From assembly GCA_947493005.1 (NCBI GenBank), contig CANLOY010000006.1, forward strand, positions 186,001-250,000: a stretch of DNA of 64,000 nt, in the 5' to 3' direction. How positions within the stretch are numbered: the first letter of the stretch is position 1; every line of letters starts with the position of its first letter. Positions 10,401 through 17,577 of this stretch are shown in pieces. This DNA is from an uncultured Roseivirga sp. (GTDB lineage Bacteria > Bacteroidota > Bacteroidia > Cytophagales > Cyclobacteriaceae). The notes beneath the pieces are model-generated. The model had not been told where the DNA came from. It saw nothing but the letters and a program-made list of their open reading frames with translations, and searched no databases. Made by a program: the position numbers and the translations under genes.

Positions 10401-10503
10401 CAGGAAGATACTCTGGAAATTCTGATGAATTCTTTTTAACAAACTCAGAGTCATTTGTTAACTGTTCTATTCCTTTCCAGTATGTTTTTTGATTTTCTTT
10501 CAT
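7402..10503 (-). CDS. actB: Alternative complex III subunit ActB (molybdopterin-oxidoreductase-like plus Fe-S domains)
   Basis: Large periplasmic subunit of alternative complex III, 1033 residues. It has a Tat-like N-terminus (NRRDFLKLMGFG, about residues 43-54) running into a lipobox-like SLAAC, the variant typical of this family. Residues about 80-750 are related to molybdopterin oxidoreductases, although characterised ActB proteins carry no molybdenum. The last third (about 760-970) is a ferredoxin module with four Cys groups: CTGCSACTVAC, CQHCNNAPCETVC, CIGTRYCANNC and CSMC with CASAC. It relays electrons from quinol towards the ActA hemes. It is 29 nt after actA and 18 nt before actC. 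Confidence 0.94.
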   Translation of the reverse strand: MKENQKTYWKGIEQLTNDSEFVKKNSSEFPEYLPVSNEEGNSNRRDFLKLMGFGIAAASLAACEAPVRKAIPYLNKPVDVDPSVPNYYASTYVNGGDAVSVVVKTREGRPIKVEGNKYSTIAQGGTNAQVEASVLSLYDKERLTGPTKGGADIDWETLDKEVTAKLGAIAAKGGQIRIVSQSVLSPTTKKAIGEFISKYPTTQHVTYDAVSAYGISEANRMSFGEAMIPSYDFSKAHTIVSVGADFLGTWISPIEFTKQYSKTRKINDHHKEMSRHFQFESNLSLTGSNADYRTPIKPSQAGPLVAAIYNGIAAKAGQAKVSGGASVDHANKAINELWANRGKSLVVSGSNDPAVQVLVNGINTMLGNYGTTINTDAPIYYRQGDDQAMNNLGKEMNAGTVAGVIFFNCNPVYDSAEGSAIAAGLSKAELTVSTSDRMDETASAVEYVAPDHHYLEQWNDAELREGHFSLIQPTISPLFKTRQSPESFLKWAGQDVEYYTYLQNNWKDSYFGRQTDTSNFQTFWDKALFDGVVELGGSSKSVAYNYSAAASAATLVAQNYKAGTGFQLALYDKIGLGNGSQANNPWLQEMSDPVTKATWDNYVTISIKDANDLGITLVEGETQLVNLTVNGTTVKVPALVQPGQAIGTLGLAVGYGRTKAGKVANEVGVDAYPFITRLNGANIMDVMAGVNVTATGEGYKIAQTQTHQTYMGRENVIQESVLSEYKHDSGAGRWHPKIYKEGKYVKPSKITLWSGHEYNNHHWAMTIDMNSCTGCSACTVACQAENNIPVVGKQEVLNRRDMAWIRIDRYYSAANPAGDKKELENAAENPEVTFQPMLCQHCNNAPCETVCPVAATTHSTEGLNQMTYNRCIGTRYCANNCPYKVRRFNWFKYHDNTQFPDNMAMNNDLGKMVLNPDVTVRARGVMEKCSMCVQRIQAGKLAAKREGRRPVDGEISIACASACPSDAITFGDLNDPNSKISKTLQIEEKKDGEGATERVVNEARAYHVLEEINVSPNIWYMTKIRNKDKQTEA

Positions 10504-10532
10504 TCTATATCAATCAGAAATCGTGAATTCAA

Positions 10533-11777
10533 TTAATAGTGGCACTTGGCACATTCCAAACCACCAATATCGGCCACTTTCATTGCTGACTTAGAACTGC
10601 TATTGTGCAATTCAACCAACTTGTCGTAATAGCCATTACCTTTTGTATTGACATCTGTATTTCTATGGCAGTCAATACACCATCCCATAGTAAGTGGAGC
10701 ATGCTGTTCTACAACAGCCATTTCCTGAATTTCACCATGGCAAGTCTGACATTCAATCTGTCCTACTTTTACATGTTGTGAGTGGTTGAAATAAGCTAAA
10801 TCAGGAAGATTATGAACTCTTACCCACTCTATTGGTTTACCGCTTTCTTGTGCAGCATATAATTTTTGAATCTCTGGAGAATCAGTTTTGATTGAACTGT
10901 GGCAGTTCATACAAATATTCACAGAAGGAATATTGGCAGATTTTCCAATCTCTACTCCAGTATGGCAATACTGACAGTCAATTTCATAATCGCCTGCGTG
11001 TATTTTGTGAGAGAAGTTGATAGGCTGCTTTGGAGCATAACCTTGCTGAACGCCTACAGTGTACAAACCATCAATCACATTCTTAGCTGCCAGAACAATT
11101 ACTAAAAAGGTAATGATTCCGATTACCGTTGGGCTTTTTAAGAATGCTGATATGCTGAATTTCTCATTAACAATAGCCTCATCATCATCAGACAACTCAC
11201 CTTTGTCCTGAACATATTTTCTAAGTACACTAATGATAAGTGCCAGAACAATCAGAATAAGTATTAACACCACTACTAGTGCAACTACTATAGTATTGAG
11301 GTAAGATTCTGGCACCCCACTTCCTCCAGCCCCTGGAGAAACAGCACCACCACCATCTGTTGGCTTGGCTTCAACCACAGGATTTTCTTCAACATTTCTG
11401 ACATAAGCCAGAATTGCCATGATCTGGTTATCATCTAATGCCCATGGAGACATAATCTGGTTGTACTCTTCATAAAGTGCTACGGCCTGAGGATCACCAT
11501 CGGCAATCATCTTACCTGCATTTTTTACGAAAGACTTGATCCAGTCGAGTTCTCTTCTGTCGTAAACACCTGCAAGGTCTGGCCCTACAAGTTTTCTACC
11601 TACAGCATGACATGTATTACAAGTCCAATCTTCAAATAAGGCTTTACCTTCTTTTATGACGGCCTCGTCAGTAGAAATTGCATCTCTCTGGGCATGAAGT
11701 TGTGCTCCAGAAAAAAGAAAACAGCATACAAGCATGCATGCTGTCGCAAATCGGACAATGGTTGTTTTCGCTACCAT
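10533..11777 (-). CDS. actA: Alternative complex III subunit ActA, multiheme cytochrome c with an extra N-terminal heme domain
   Basis: First gene of the respiratory operon. After a signal peptide come a class I cytochrome c domain with one CNTCH site (about residue 51), a Gly/Pro-rich linker and one or two membrane helices. A C-terminal pentaheme domain follows with CQYCH, CMNCH, CQTCH, CIDCH and a terminal CAKCH (about 262-412). That makes six heme sites, against five in the ActA first described from Rhodothermus. I start at the ATG at 11777; an in-frame TTG at 11810 would leave almost no leader after the predicted promoter. Role: electron exit from alternative complex III. Confidence 0.92.
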   Translation of the reverse strand: MVAKTTIVRFATACMLVCCFLFSGAQLHAQRDAISTDEAVIKEGKALFEDWTCNTCHAVGRKLVGPDLAGVYDRRELDWIKSFVKNAGKMIADGDPQAVALYEEYNQIMSPWALDDNQIMAILAYVRNVEENPVVEAKPTDGGGAVSPGAGGSGVPESYLNTIVVALVVVLILILIVLALIISVLRKYVQDKGELSDDDEAIVNEKFSISAFLKSPTVIGIITFLVIVLAAKNVIDGLYTVGVQQGYAPKQPINFSHKIHAGDYEIDCQYCHTGVEIGKSANIPSVNICMNCHSSIKTDSPEIQKLYAAQESGKPIEWVRVHNLPDLAYFNHSQHVKVGQIECQTCHGEIQEMAVVEQHAPLTMGWCIDCHRNTDVNTKGNGYYDKLVELHNSSSKSAMKVADIGGLECAKCHY

Positions 11778-11827
11778 GTAAAATCTTTTTTTAATCACAG
11801 ATTGACTCAACGTTGAAAATCTCGCGA

Positions 11828-11858
11828 CAAAGGTAGTATCGGAAGCTCGTAAATCAAA
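11828..11858 (-). promoter_or_regulatory. Promoter of the act-cta operon (TTTG-N19-TACCTTTG)
   Basis: Read on the minus strand, TTTG (11855-11858) and TACCTTTG (11828-11835) are separated by exactly 19 nt. This matches the Bacteroidota primary-sigma consensus (-33 TTTG, -7 TAnnTTTG). Transcription would start near 11821, giving a leader of about 44 nt before the actA ATG at 11777. Confidence 0.75.
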
Positions 11859-11861
11859 CTA

Positions 11862-12152
11862 AAATCGGACACCTTTTTAGAGTCTCATGACGATCAAAAA
11901 AAGACTACATTTAATTGAATATCAAACAGTTAATCTCACAATATATTGACAATATTTATTTAGAATCGTTATAAATAAAACAATCAAGCCAATTGAACGC
12001 AACCTTTGGAAGATTGCGTTAAAAACGATTTATAAAACTTTGAAATAGGCAGAAAAAAACATGTCATGAGGCCCGAAATTGACCACCATTGCATAACTCA
12101 ATTAAACCCAGCACCATACAACCTTGGAAGTATTTCAGAAAGGCTAGCTGAA
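11862..12152. other. Intergenic region between actA and the DUF6090-like pseudogene
   Basis: AT-rich with no credible reading frame. The only structure I see is a perfect 7-bp inverted repeat, AACGCAA (11996-12002) and TTGCGTT (12014-12020), with an 11-nt loop and no following T-run. It could end transcription of the minus-strand gene above or bind a regulator; neither is supported further. Confidence 0.5.
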
Positions 12153-12826
12153 TCACCTAAACTCTCCCTCAATTTGAATGCTTAAACTATCAATAACCTG
12201 TAATGTTTGTTGATAAACACTAATAAGCATATTCCTCCAACTATATACTTCCTTGAATATAAGTATCACTTCAGCATCCAATGGTTGATTGTAGTCTTTG
12301 ATCACTTTTACATCTAGATAATCTACCCTTAAATAATCTTTAAAATGATCGGAAAGGGTTAAAAAATAGTTTTCATGAAATTGAGCCGGGAAGTATTGCT
12401 CTTCCAGCTTTTCCAAAATCTCGTAATTATAGTCGTATAACTGTATGATAGCTGTTCTCAGCTTTTCATTCTTTATAATCTCCACCCCTCTGGATTTGAG
12501 TGTCTCATATGCCGTGGTATTAGTAATGGAAATATAATCCCTGCAAAATACATCCCCAGAGAGTCTTTATCTACAGGCATCTTTCTGCAATAACGTTGAA
12601 ACAAATCCACTGCTTTAACACCTTCATAATGCCCTGACAAATTGGTTGTAACATCTACTCGATCTGAAGCTAACTCAGCTTTTAGTTCAGTGAGTATTTT
12701 GCGTTCTGCTATACGGTCTTTTCTTATCTCATTCCAGTGGTTAGCTAAAAAAGCGATAGTAACTCCTAAAAAGATCGAGACGATCTCAAGTAGAAAACCA
12801 GATACTCTTGACTTAGGCTTTGACAT
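12153..12826 (-). pseudogene. DUF6090-like membrane protein, frameshifted
   Basis: Two overlapping reading frames make one protein. The first (ATG at 12826) gives a short cytoplasmic N-terminus, a single membrane helix (LEIVSIFLGVTIAFLANHW) and a charged coiled stretch (RKDRIAERKILTELKAEL). It then runs out of register after YFAGIIF. The second frame resumes as ITNTTAYETLKSRGVEIIKNEK and continues to the stop at 12153. TAYETLKSRG and the helix followed by NHWNE are hallmarks of the DUF6090-type proteins common in Bacteroidota. The break lies near 12526-12531 and looks like one missing base. Function of the family is unknown. A sequencing error is the main alternative to real decay. Confidence 0.75.
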
Positions 12827-12913
12827 GCTTATAGTTTTTTGTAAAAGCACTACCTACTGTTAATCAATAAAAAAAGAAAGTTGACTGATATGAAAGCACA
12901 CAGATTGTATGTC

Positions 12914-12950
12914 AAAAGCACAAAACATTGATATAGATGCTTGTGCTTTT
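12914..12950. terminator. Inverted repeat, possible bidirectional terminator
   Basis: Perfect 10-bp arms AAAAGCACAA (12914-12923) and TTGTGCTTTT (12941-12950) with a 17-nt loop. Both strands have a short T-run after the hairpin. It lies between tRNA-Cys and the pseudogene, both on the minus strand, so it may isolate the pseudogene from upstream transcription. Confidence 0.5.
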
Positions 12951-12964
12951 TTGGGGAGGGGTGA

Positions 12965-12993
12965 AATAAAAAAGACAACCTTTCGATTGTCTT
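12965..12993 (-). terminator. Terminator after tRNA-Cys
   Basis: On the minus strand AAGACAA (from 12993) pairs with TTGTCTT (to 12972) across an 8-nt loop and is followed by TTTTATTTC. It begins about 10 nt after the tRNA 3' end. Confidence 0.75.
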
Positions 12994-13003
12994 GATTTTG
13001 AAG

Positions 13004-13074
13004 AGGCGTTGAGCGGATTCGAACCGCTGTAAGAGCTTTTGCAGAGCCCGGCCTAGCCACTCGGCCACAACGCC
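13004..13074 (-). tRNA. tRNA-Cys (GCA)
   Basis: The minus strand reads GGCGTTG ... CAACGCC plus discriminator U, a perfect 7-bp acceptor stem. The anticodon loop contains CTGCAAA, giving anticodon GCA. The T-arm carries GGTTCGAATCC. U73 fits tRNA-Cys. CCA is not encoded. The gene is 71 nt with a short variable loop and has its own promoter-like element upstream and a terminator downstream. Confidence 0.95.
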
Positions 13075-13088
13075 TGATGTTCAGTGCG

Positions 13089-13119
13089 CAAATTTATTAA
13101 TAATCATAAGCCACACCAA
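13089..13119 (-). promoter_or_regulatory. Promoter of tRNA-Cys (TTG-N20-TAAATTTG)
   Basis: On the minus strand TAAATTTG (13089-13096) fits TAnnTTTG exactly, with TTG (13117-13119) 20 nt upstream. The start would fall about 8 nt before the tRNA 5' end. Confidence 0.6.
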
Positions 13120-13140
13120 TTTTTAGACAATTATGTAATA

Positions 13141-13177
13141 AAAAAAGCACTCCGAATTTTAATCCCGGAGTGCTTTT
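13141..13177 (-). terminator. rpsA terminator
   Basis: 12-bp perfect stem AAAAGCACTCCG (13143-13154) with CGGAGTGCTTTT (13166-13177), 11-nt loop. On the minus strand it is followed by a T-run (TTTTTTTATTA). It lies 17 nt beyond the rpsA stop. Confidence 0.85.
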
Positions 13178-13193
13178 GTCAATTTATTAGATA

Positions 13194-15251
13194 TTATTCT
13201 TCAGAAGCCTCTTCCGATGCTTCGGCTTTTGGCTCTTCAGTTTTATCAGCTTCTGCTTTCTTCTTTGCTGCAGCTTTCTTTTCGTTAGCCTTTTTGGTGT
13301 TGTCTTCCATTTCAGCTTTCAATGCAGAAAGTGCATCAAGATCTCCCAAAGTAGATACTTCAGTATCTTTGTTGATCTGCTTCACTTTAGCACTACTTCC
13401 ACTAGACTTAGCTTTCTTAGGAGCTGCTAATTTTTCGGTAGGTGCCGTATGCGTATAAGTATGAGACATTACAATTCTCTTATCATCTTTAGAGAATTCT
13501 ACTACAACAAAGTCAAGAGTCTCTCCCACTTCAACATTAGAACCATCTTCTTTCTTAAGGTTCTTGTTGGTTACAATTCCTTCAAGACCGTAAGGCAATT
13601 CAAGAGAAGCACCTTTATCGTTCTTAGAAATCACTGAACATTTGTGAGTAGATCCTGGAGTAAATACTGTTTCGAAAGTATCCCAAGGGTTCTCTTCCAA
13701 CTGCTTATGTCCAAGAGCTAATCTCTTGTTCTCAATATCCAACTCAAGTACTTGTACTTCAAGCTCTTCTCCAACTTTTACAAACTCAGAAGGATGCTTG
13801 ATTTTCTTAGTCCATGAAAGGTCAGAAACGTGAACCAAACCATCGATTCCTTCTTCCAACTCAATAAATAATCCGAAGTTAGTAAGGTTTCTAACGATTC
13901 CAGTGTGGTTAGTTCCAACACCATACTTAGTTAACACATCTTGCTTAGTCCAAGGATCTTCAGTCAATTGTTTGATACCAAGAGACATTTTTCTCTCATC
14001 TCTGTCAAGCGTCAATACAACTGCTTCAAGCTCATCTCCAACGCTGATGAAATCCTGTGGATTTCTCAAGTGCTGAGACCAAGACATTTCTGAAACGTGA
14101 ATCAAACCTTCAACTCCAGGATGTAGCTCAAGGAATGCACCGTAATCAGCAACATTTACAATTGAACCTTTCACTTTCGATCCAACTTCGATCTTAGCAT
14201 CTAACTGATCCCATGGGTGATCTGTCAATTGCTTCATTCCAAGAGAAATTCTCTTCTTGTTATCGTCAAAGTCAAGCACTACCACATTCACCTTCTCATC
14301 AAGAGTTAATACCTCTGAAGGATCGTTGATTCTACCCCACGAGATATCTGTGATATGCAATAGACCGTCAACACCACCCAAATCGATGAATACACCAAAG
14401 TTGGTCATGTTCTTAATAACACCTTCCAGTACCTGACCTTTCTCAAGGTTTTCAAGGATAAGTGCTTTTTGCTTCTCAATATCTTTCTCAATAAGGACTT
14501 TATGAGAAACTACAACGTTATCGTTAGTGTAGTTGATTTTCACAACTTTCACTTCCATCTTCTTACCAACAAAAACATCGAAGTCTCTAATTGGCTTCAC
14601 ATCAATTTGTGAACCTGGCAAGAATGATTCAACACCGTAAACATCAACGATAAGTCCACCTTTGGTTCTTCTCTTCACGAAACCTTCGATTACTTTATCG
14701 TTCTCATTCGCATCCTGAATAAGCTCCCACGCGCGAACGATTTTTGCTTTTCTTCTTGAAAGGACCAACTGTCCCTGCGCATTTTCCTGCTCTTCGATGT
14801 ATACTTCTATCTGATCACCAACCTTAAGATCTGGTGTATCTCTGAATTCTGAAGAACTTACTAAACCATCTGATTTGTAACCAATGTTTAGTACTACATC
14901 TCTGCTAGAGATAGAAACAACTGTACCTTGAATCACCTTCTTCTCTTCGATGGTATTCAAAGTGTCTTCATAAATTTTTTCAAGGTCTTCTTTCTCTGCG
15001 GCAGAATAACCTTCTCCAAAACCTTTCGTTTCAAAAGCATCCCAGTCGAATTCTTCTTCAACTACTTCTGCTTTTTTCGCCTTAGGAGCTTTCTTAGCAG
15101 ACTTTTCTGCTTTTGGCTCTTCTACTTTTTCTGGAGTTTCTTCAGCAACGGCTGTTGCTTCTGCTTTCTCTTCAGTGGCTGGTGCCTCCTGAGTTTCCTG
15201 AGCTACTACAGTTTCTTCTGCTTGCTCAGCTGCTTTTTTTTCTTCTGACAT
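13194..15251 (-). CDS. rpsA: 30S ribosomal protein S1
   Basis: S1 binds mRNA on the small subunit and helps initiation, especially where Shine-Dalgarno sequences are weak, as in Bacteroidota. From the ATG at 15251 the protein has a Glu/Ala/Lys-rich N-terminal extension of about 80 residues. Six S1 (OB-fold) repeats follow, recognisable by GVFIDLGGVDGLLHITDIS, GAFLELHPGVEGLIHVSEM and GLFIELEEGIDGLVHVSDLS. The C-terminal tail of about 60 residues is rich in Lys, Ala and Glu. A GTG nine codons upstream is in frame but less likely. It is monocistronic, with a promoter-like box at 15365 and a strong terminator. Confidence 0.96.
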   Translation of the reverse strand: MSEEKKAAEQAEETVVAQETQEAPATEEKAEATAVAEETPEKVEEPKAEKSAKKAPKAKKAEVVEEEFDWDAFETKGFGEGYSAAEKEDLEKIYEDTLNTIEEKKVIQGTVVSISSRDVVLNIGYKSDGLVSSSEFRDTPDLKVGDQIEVYIEEQENAQGQLVLSRRKAKIVRAWELIQDANENDKVIEGFVKRRTKGGLIVDVYGVESFLPGSQIDVKPIRDFDVFVGKKMEVKVVKINYTNDNVVVSHKVLIEKDIEKQKALILENLEKGQVLEGVIKNMTNFGVFIDLGGVDGLLHITDISWGRINDPSEVLTLDEKVNVVVLDFDDNKKRISLGMKQLTDHPWDQLDAKIEVGSKVKGSIVNVADYGAFLELHPGVEGLIHVSEMSWSQHLRNPQDFISVGDELEAVVLTLDRDERKMSLGIKQLTEDPWTKQDVLTKYGVGTNHTGIVRNLTNFGLFIELEEGIDGLVHVSDLSWTKKIKHPSEFVKVGEELEVQVLELDIENKRLALGHKQLEENPWDTFETVFTPGSTHKCSVISKNDKGASLELPYGLEGIVTNKNLKKEDGSNVEVGETLDFVVVEFSKDDKRIVMSHTYTHTAPTEKLAAPKKAKSSGSSAKVKQINKDTEVSTLGDLDALSALKAEMEDNTKKANEKKAAAKKKAEADKTEEPKAEASEEASEE

Positions 15252-15364
15252 GATATTTTGCTCTGTAAATACTTTCACACAATCCAGAGCGAATTAATGT
15301 GAAAATTTCTATTACATGCTCTTCCATTTTTACATAGAAAAGCCGTCTCACTCGAAACGGACTG

Positions 15365-15372
15365 CAAAGGTA
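15365..15372 (-). promoter_or_regulatory. rpsA -7 promoter box
   Basis: On the minus strand TACCTTTG fits TAnnTTTG. No clear TTTG lies 19-20 nt upstream; CTTTA is the nearest. The start would be near 15358, giving a leader of about 105 nt, long enough for regulatory structure. Confidence 0.55.
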
Positions 15373-15420
15373 AGGATTATTTCTCGAAATAAAGAAGTGC
15401 GCAATAATTTTTCAGAACAC

Positions 15421-15918
15421 TCAGTTTAAGCTTAAATATTGAAGCCAGTCTTCGGAAGTAAACCCACTGAAGTTCCTCACAAACATTATATAAGAAGGTT
15501 TGAATGGCTTTTGACTTAAAAACATATCTGCCTCCTCCGGGGTTTTATTTCCTTTAATGGAATTACACTTCTTGCAAGCAGTTGCCAGATTCGCCCAATT
15601 CGTAGCTCCACCTCTCGATTTAGGCAATACATGGTCTAATGTAAGGTCTTGTTTTCCGCCACAATACAAACATGTATGTGCATCACGTTTAAAAATATTC
15701 TGTCGGGAAAGCAGTACTGACTTAAATGGAATAAAAATATATTTCTGAAGGCGTATTACGGAAGGCGCAGGATAAATGGCATTAACGGACCTCATCTGGT
15801 GATTTCTATCTTCATGAACGAGTTCAGCTTTGTCTAAGTAGATCAGTAAAAAAGCTCTTTCTGTAGAACAAACTGACAAAGGGCTATAATCCTGATTCAA
15901 TACCAATACTCGTCTCAT
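15421..15918 (-). CDS. HNH endonuclease family protein
   Basis: 165-residue protein with a C-terminal HNH domain. It has CLYCGGKQDLTLDHVLPKS (zinc-binding Cys pair and the DH of the motif), GGATNWANLATACKKCNSIKGNKT (second Cys pair) and the catalytic-type N and H spacing. The N-terminus (RRVLVLNQDYSPLSV) is the conserved leader of a stand-alone HNH family widespread in bacteria and usually not in a restriction system. It is the last gene of the tsaD-smpB run, 2 nt after the peptidase gene. Its substrate is unknown; repair or RNA/DNA processing are guesses. Confidence 0.88.
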   Translation of the reverse strand: MRRVLVLNQDYSPLSVCSTERAFLLIYLDKAELVHEDRNHQMRSVNAIYPAPSVIRLQKYIFIPFKSVLLSRQNIFKRDAHTCLYCGGKQDLTLDHVLPKSRGGATNWANLATACKKCNSIKGNKTPEEADMFLSQKPFKPSYIMFVRNFSGFTSEDWLQYLSLN

Positions 15919-15920
15919 AA

Positions 15921-16706
15921 TTACTTTATCACGCGCTTAACTTTAAATAGGTGATGAGTATACTTATTTAATGCTTCATTCCAGATTCCCTGATCATCGA
16001 GTTTATCAATCCTCACTTTTCCGGAAGCATGTATAATTTGGCTATCCTCCAGAATCAAACCAACATGATTCATTTTCCCATGCCTATTGGTAAAAAAGGC
16101 CAAATCCCCTTCACATGAATCCTGAAAGGCAATCTCTTTTCCTACCAATATCTGTTGTGAAGAATCTCTGGGAAGCGAATAACCAGCTATCCTGAATATC
16201 ACTTGTGTAAACCCGGAACAGTCAATTCCAAATGGAGACCTTCCACCCCAGAGATACGGGGTGTTGAGATATTTTTTAGCCATACTGACCATGGCTTGTA
16301 CATTCATTTTCTGATGGAGGCTTTTTGCCCCTCCATTAAATGCTACATTCTCCTCATCCTTGAAAATCGGATTACTTAAAAGGGGCAGGATAGCACCACA
16401 GGTAATATGATTTACTTGTTGATTAAAAAGAATCTTGGATACCAGGTCTGTACAGACTTTATACTCACTATTGCCAATCTGGTCGAAATATGCCTTGGAT
16501 ATAGGATGGTGCTGTTTGGCATCGATCCATCCAACATATCCATCAAATGCATTTTCTACTTTTACCCAGGAATTATCTTCCGACCACTCCAGTACACTGT
16601 AATGTTCTCCGAACAGCAATTGAGATATCATTTCAGCAGCATCGGAAGCTTCCTGCCGAACAGGAACCAAGCTTAATCTTACTACACCATGATCATCCGT
16701 CTGCAT
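15921..16706 (-). CDS. NlpC/P60 (C40) peptidase with SH3-like N-terminal domain
   Basis: Predicted gamma-D-glutamyl-diamino acid endopeptidase acting on cell-wall peptides, 261 residues. The N-terminal part (about 1-120) looks like one or two bacterial SH3 domains (SVLEWSEDNSWVKVENAFDGYVGW). The C40 domain has the catalytic Cys in GIDCSGFTQVIFR, the His in NHVGLILED and the third polar residue near IIHASGKV. There is no signal peptide, so it may act in the cytoplasm on imported muropeptides or use another export route. It sits 4 nt after smpB and 2 nt before the HNH gene. Confidence 0.9.
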   Translation of the reverse strand: MQTDDHGVVRLSLVPVRQEASDAAEMISQLLFGEHYSVLEWSEDNSWVKVENAFDGYVGWIDAKQHHPISKAYFDQIGNSEYKVCTDLVSKILFNQQVNHITCGAILPLLSNPIFKDEENVAFNGGAKSLHQKMNVQAMVSMAKKYLNTPYLWGGRSPFGIDCSGFTQVIFRIAGYSLPRDSSQQILVGKEIAFQDSCEGDLAFFTNRHGKMNHVGLILEDSQIIHASGKVRIDKLDDQGIWNEALNKYTHHLFKVKRVIK

Positions 16707-16710
16707 GCGC

Positions 16711-17178
16711 CTAATAATTCAGTCTTTCTAAGTCTCGTTTTATATCCTTCTCTTTGATTGAATCTCGCTTATCATGGAGTTTCTTACCTCTACCTAATAT
16801 TATTTCCAGCTTAGCAAAACCTCTGTCTGTAATAAACAATCTGGTTGGAATAATTGACAATCCCTTTTCCTTAGATTTCTCAAATAGCTTTCTCAGCTCT
16901 CGTTTGTTCAGCAAGAGTTTTCTCTCCCTATCGCTCACATGATTGTAATGTGTGCCTTGCGCGTAAGGTGATATATGTAACTGTTTTACGTAAAGTTCTT
17001 CTCCTTTAAAATAGCAGAATGCGTCTTGCATATTCACCAGACTTTCCCTGATAGATTTGATTTCCGTCCCCATCAACTGCATACCAGCCACGTATTTATC
17101 CAGAAACTCAAATTCGTAACCAGCTTTCCTGTTCTTTATATTAACCGTTCTTGCAAAACGTTGTTTGTCCTTCGCCAT
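16711..17178 (-). CDS. smpB: SsrA-binding protein SmpB
   Basis: SmpB delivers tmRNA to stalled ribosomes. The 155-residue protein shows the family core: NRKAGYEFEFLDKYVAG, GTEIKSIRE, NMQDAFCYF, ELYVKQLHISPY and the C-terminal basic tail (GRGKKLHDKRDSIKEKD) that enters the mRNA path. Length is standard. It lies 2 nt after the hotdog gene and 4 nt before the peptidase gene, so it is in one operon. The tmRNA gene is not in this window. Confidence 0.97.
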   Translation of the reverse strand: MAKDKQRFARTVNIKNRKAGYEFEFLDKYVAGMQLMGTEIKSIRESLVNMQDAFCYFKGEELYVKQLHISPYAQGTHYNHVSDRERKLLLNKRELRKLFEKSKEKGLSIIPTRLFITDRGFAKLEIILGRGKKLHDKRDSIKEKDIKRDLERLNY

Positions 17179-17180
17179 CT

Positions 17181-17576
17181 CTATCTTTCTAAACTAGTGA
17201 AAATTTGATTTATCTTTTCCTTGTTCAGTATTTTCTGTCCTGTTTTTCCCGTAGCTATTAATCTATCTGCTGACATCACTCGCATATCACAAATTAGCTC
17301 GTAGTTATTGAATGATGTGTAAGTAGCCGTAACTATTACTTCTTCATTTAAAAAAGCAGGTGATTTATGATCAATATGTAACATTGTACCTATCCCCTCT
17401 TCATGATCTTCGCACATATCGAGAACAAATAACCTACCAGCCCATTCCATTTCTCTTGAAAGTGAAAAGGTGCTGCAAACCGGGTGCACCAATCCACCCT
17501 GAAAACCAGCAAAGTCTTTTTCCTCTACTCTGAACTTATGGGTTTTGATATCTCCTTTTGTAAAGAGGTTTTTCAT
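17181..17576 (-). CDS. Hotdog-fold thioesterase-like protein (FlK-like)
   Basis: 131-residue protein resembling hotdog thioesterases of the FlK group. It has HPVCSTFSLSREMEWAGR in the central helix region, then EGIGTMLHIDHKSPAF and EVIVTATYTSFN, the usual strand pattern with a charged active-site region. No substrate can be read from the sequence. It is 1 nt after tsaD and 2 nt before smpB. The acyl-CoA thioesterase role is inferred from the fold only. Confidence 0.7.
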   Translation of the reverse strand: MKNLFTKGDIKTHKFRVEEKDFAGFQGGLVHPVCSTFSLSREMEWAGRLFVLDMCEDHEEGIGTMLHIDHKSPAFLNEEVIVTATYTSFNNYELICDMRVMSADRLIATGKTGQKILNKEKINQIFTSLER

Positions 17577-17577
17577 A

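Noticed and set aside
12850..13068. Overlapping frames on the minus strand around 12.9-13.1 kb
   Set aside because: They run through tRNA-Cys and its terminator; no protein is plausible.
14928..15248. Phe/Cys-rich plus-strand frame opposite rpsA
   Set aside because: Antisense of the Lys/Glu-rich N-terminal part of S1.
15421..15918. HNH gene as part of a mobile element or homing nuclease
   Set aside because: It sits in a conserved-looking operon with tsaD and smpB, with no flanking repeats or integrase.
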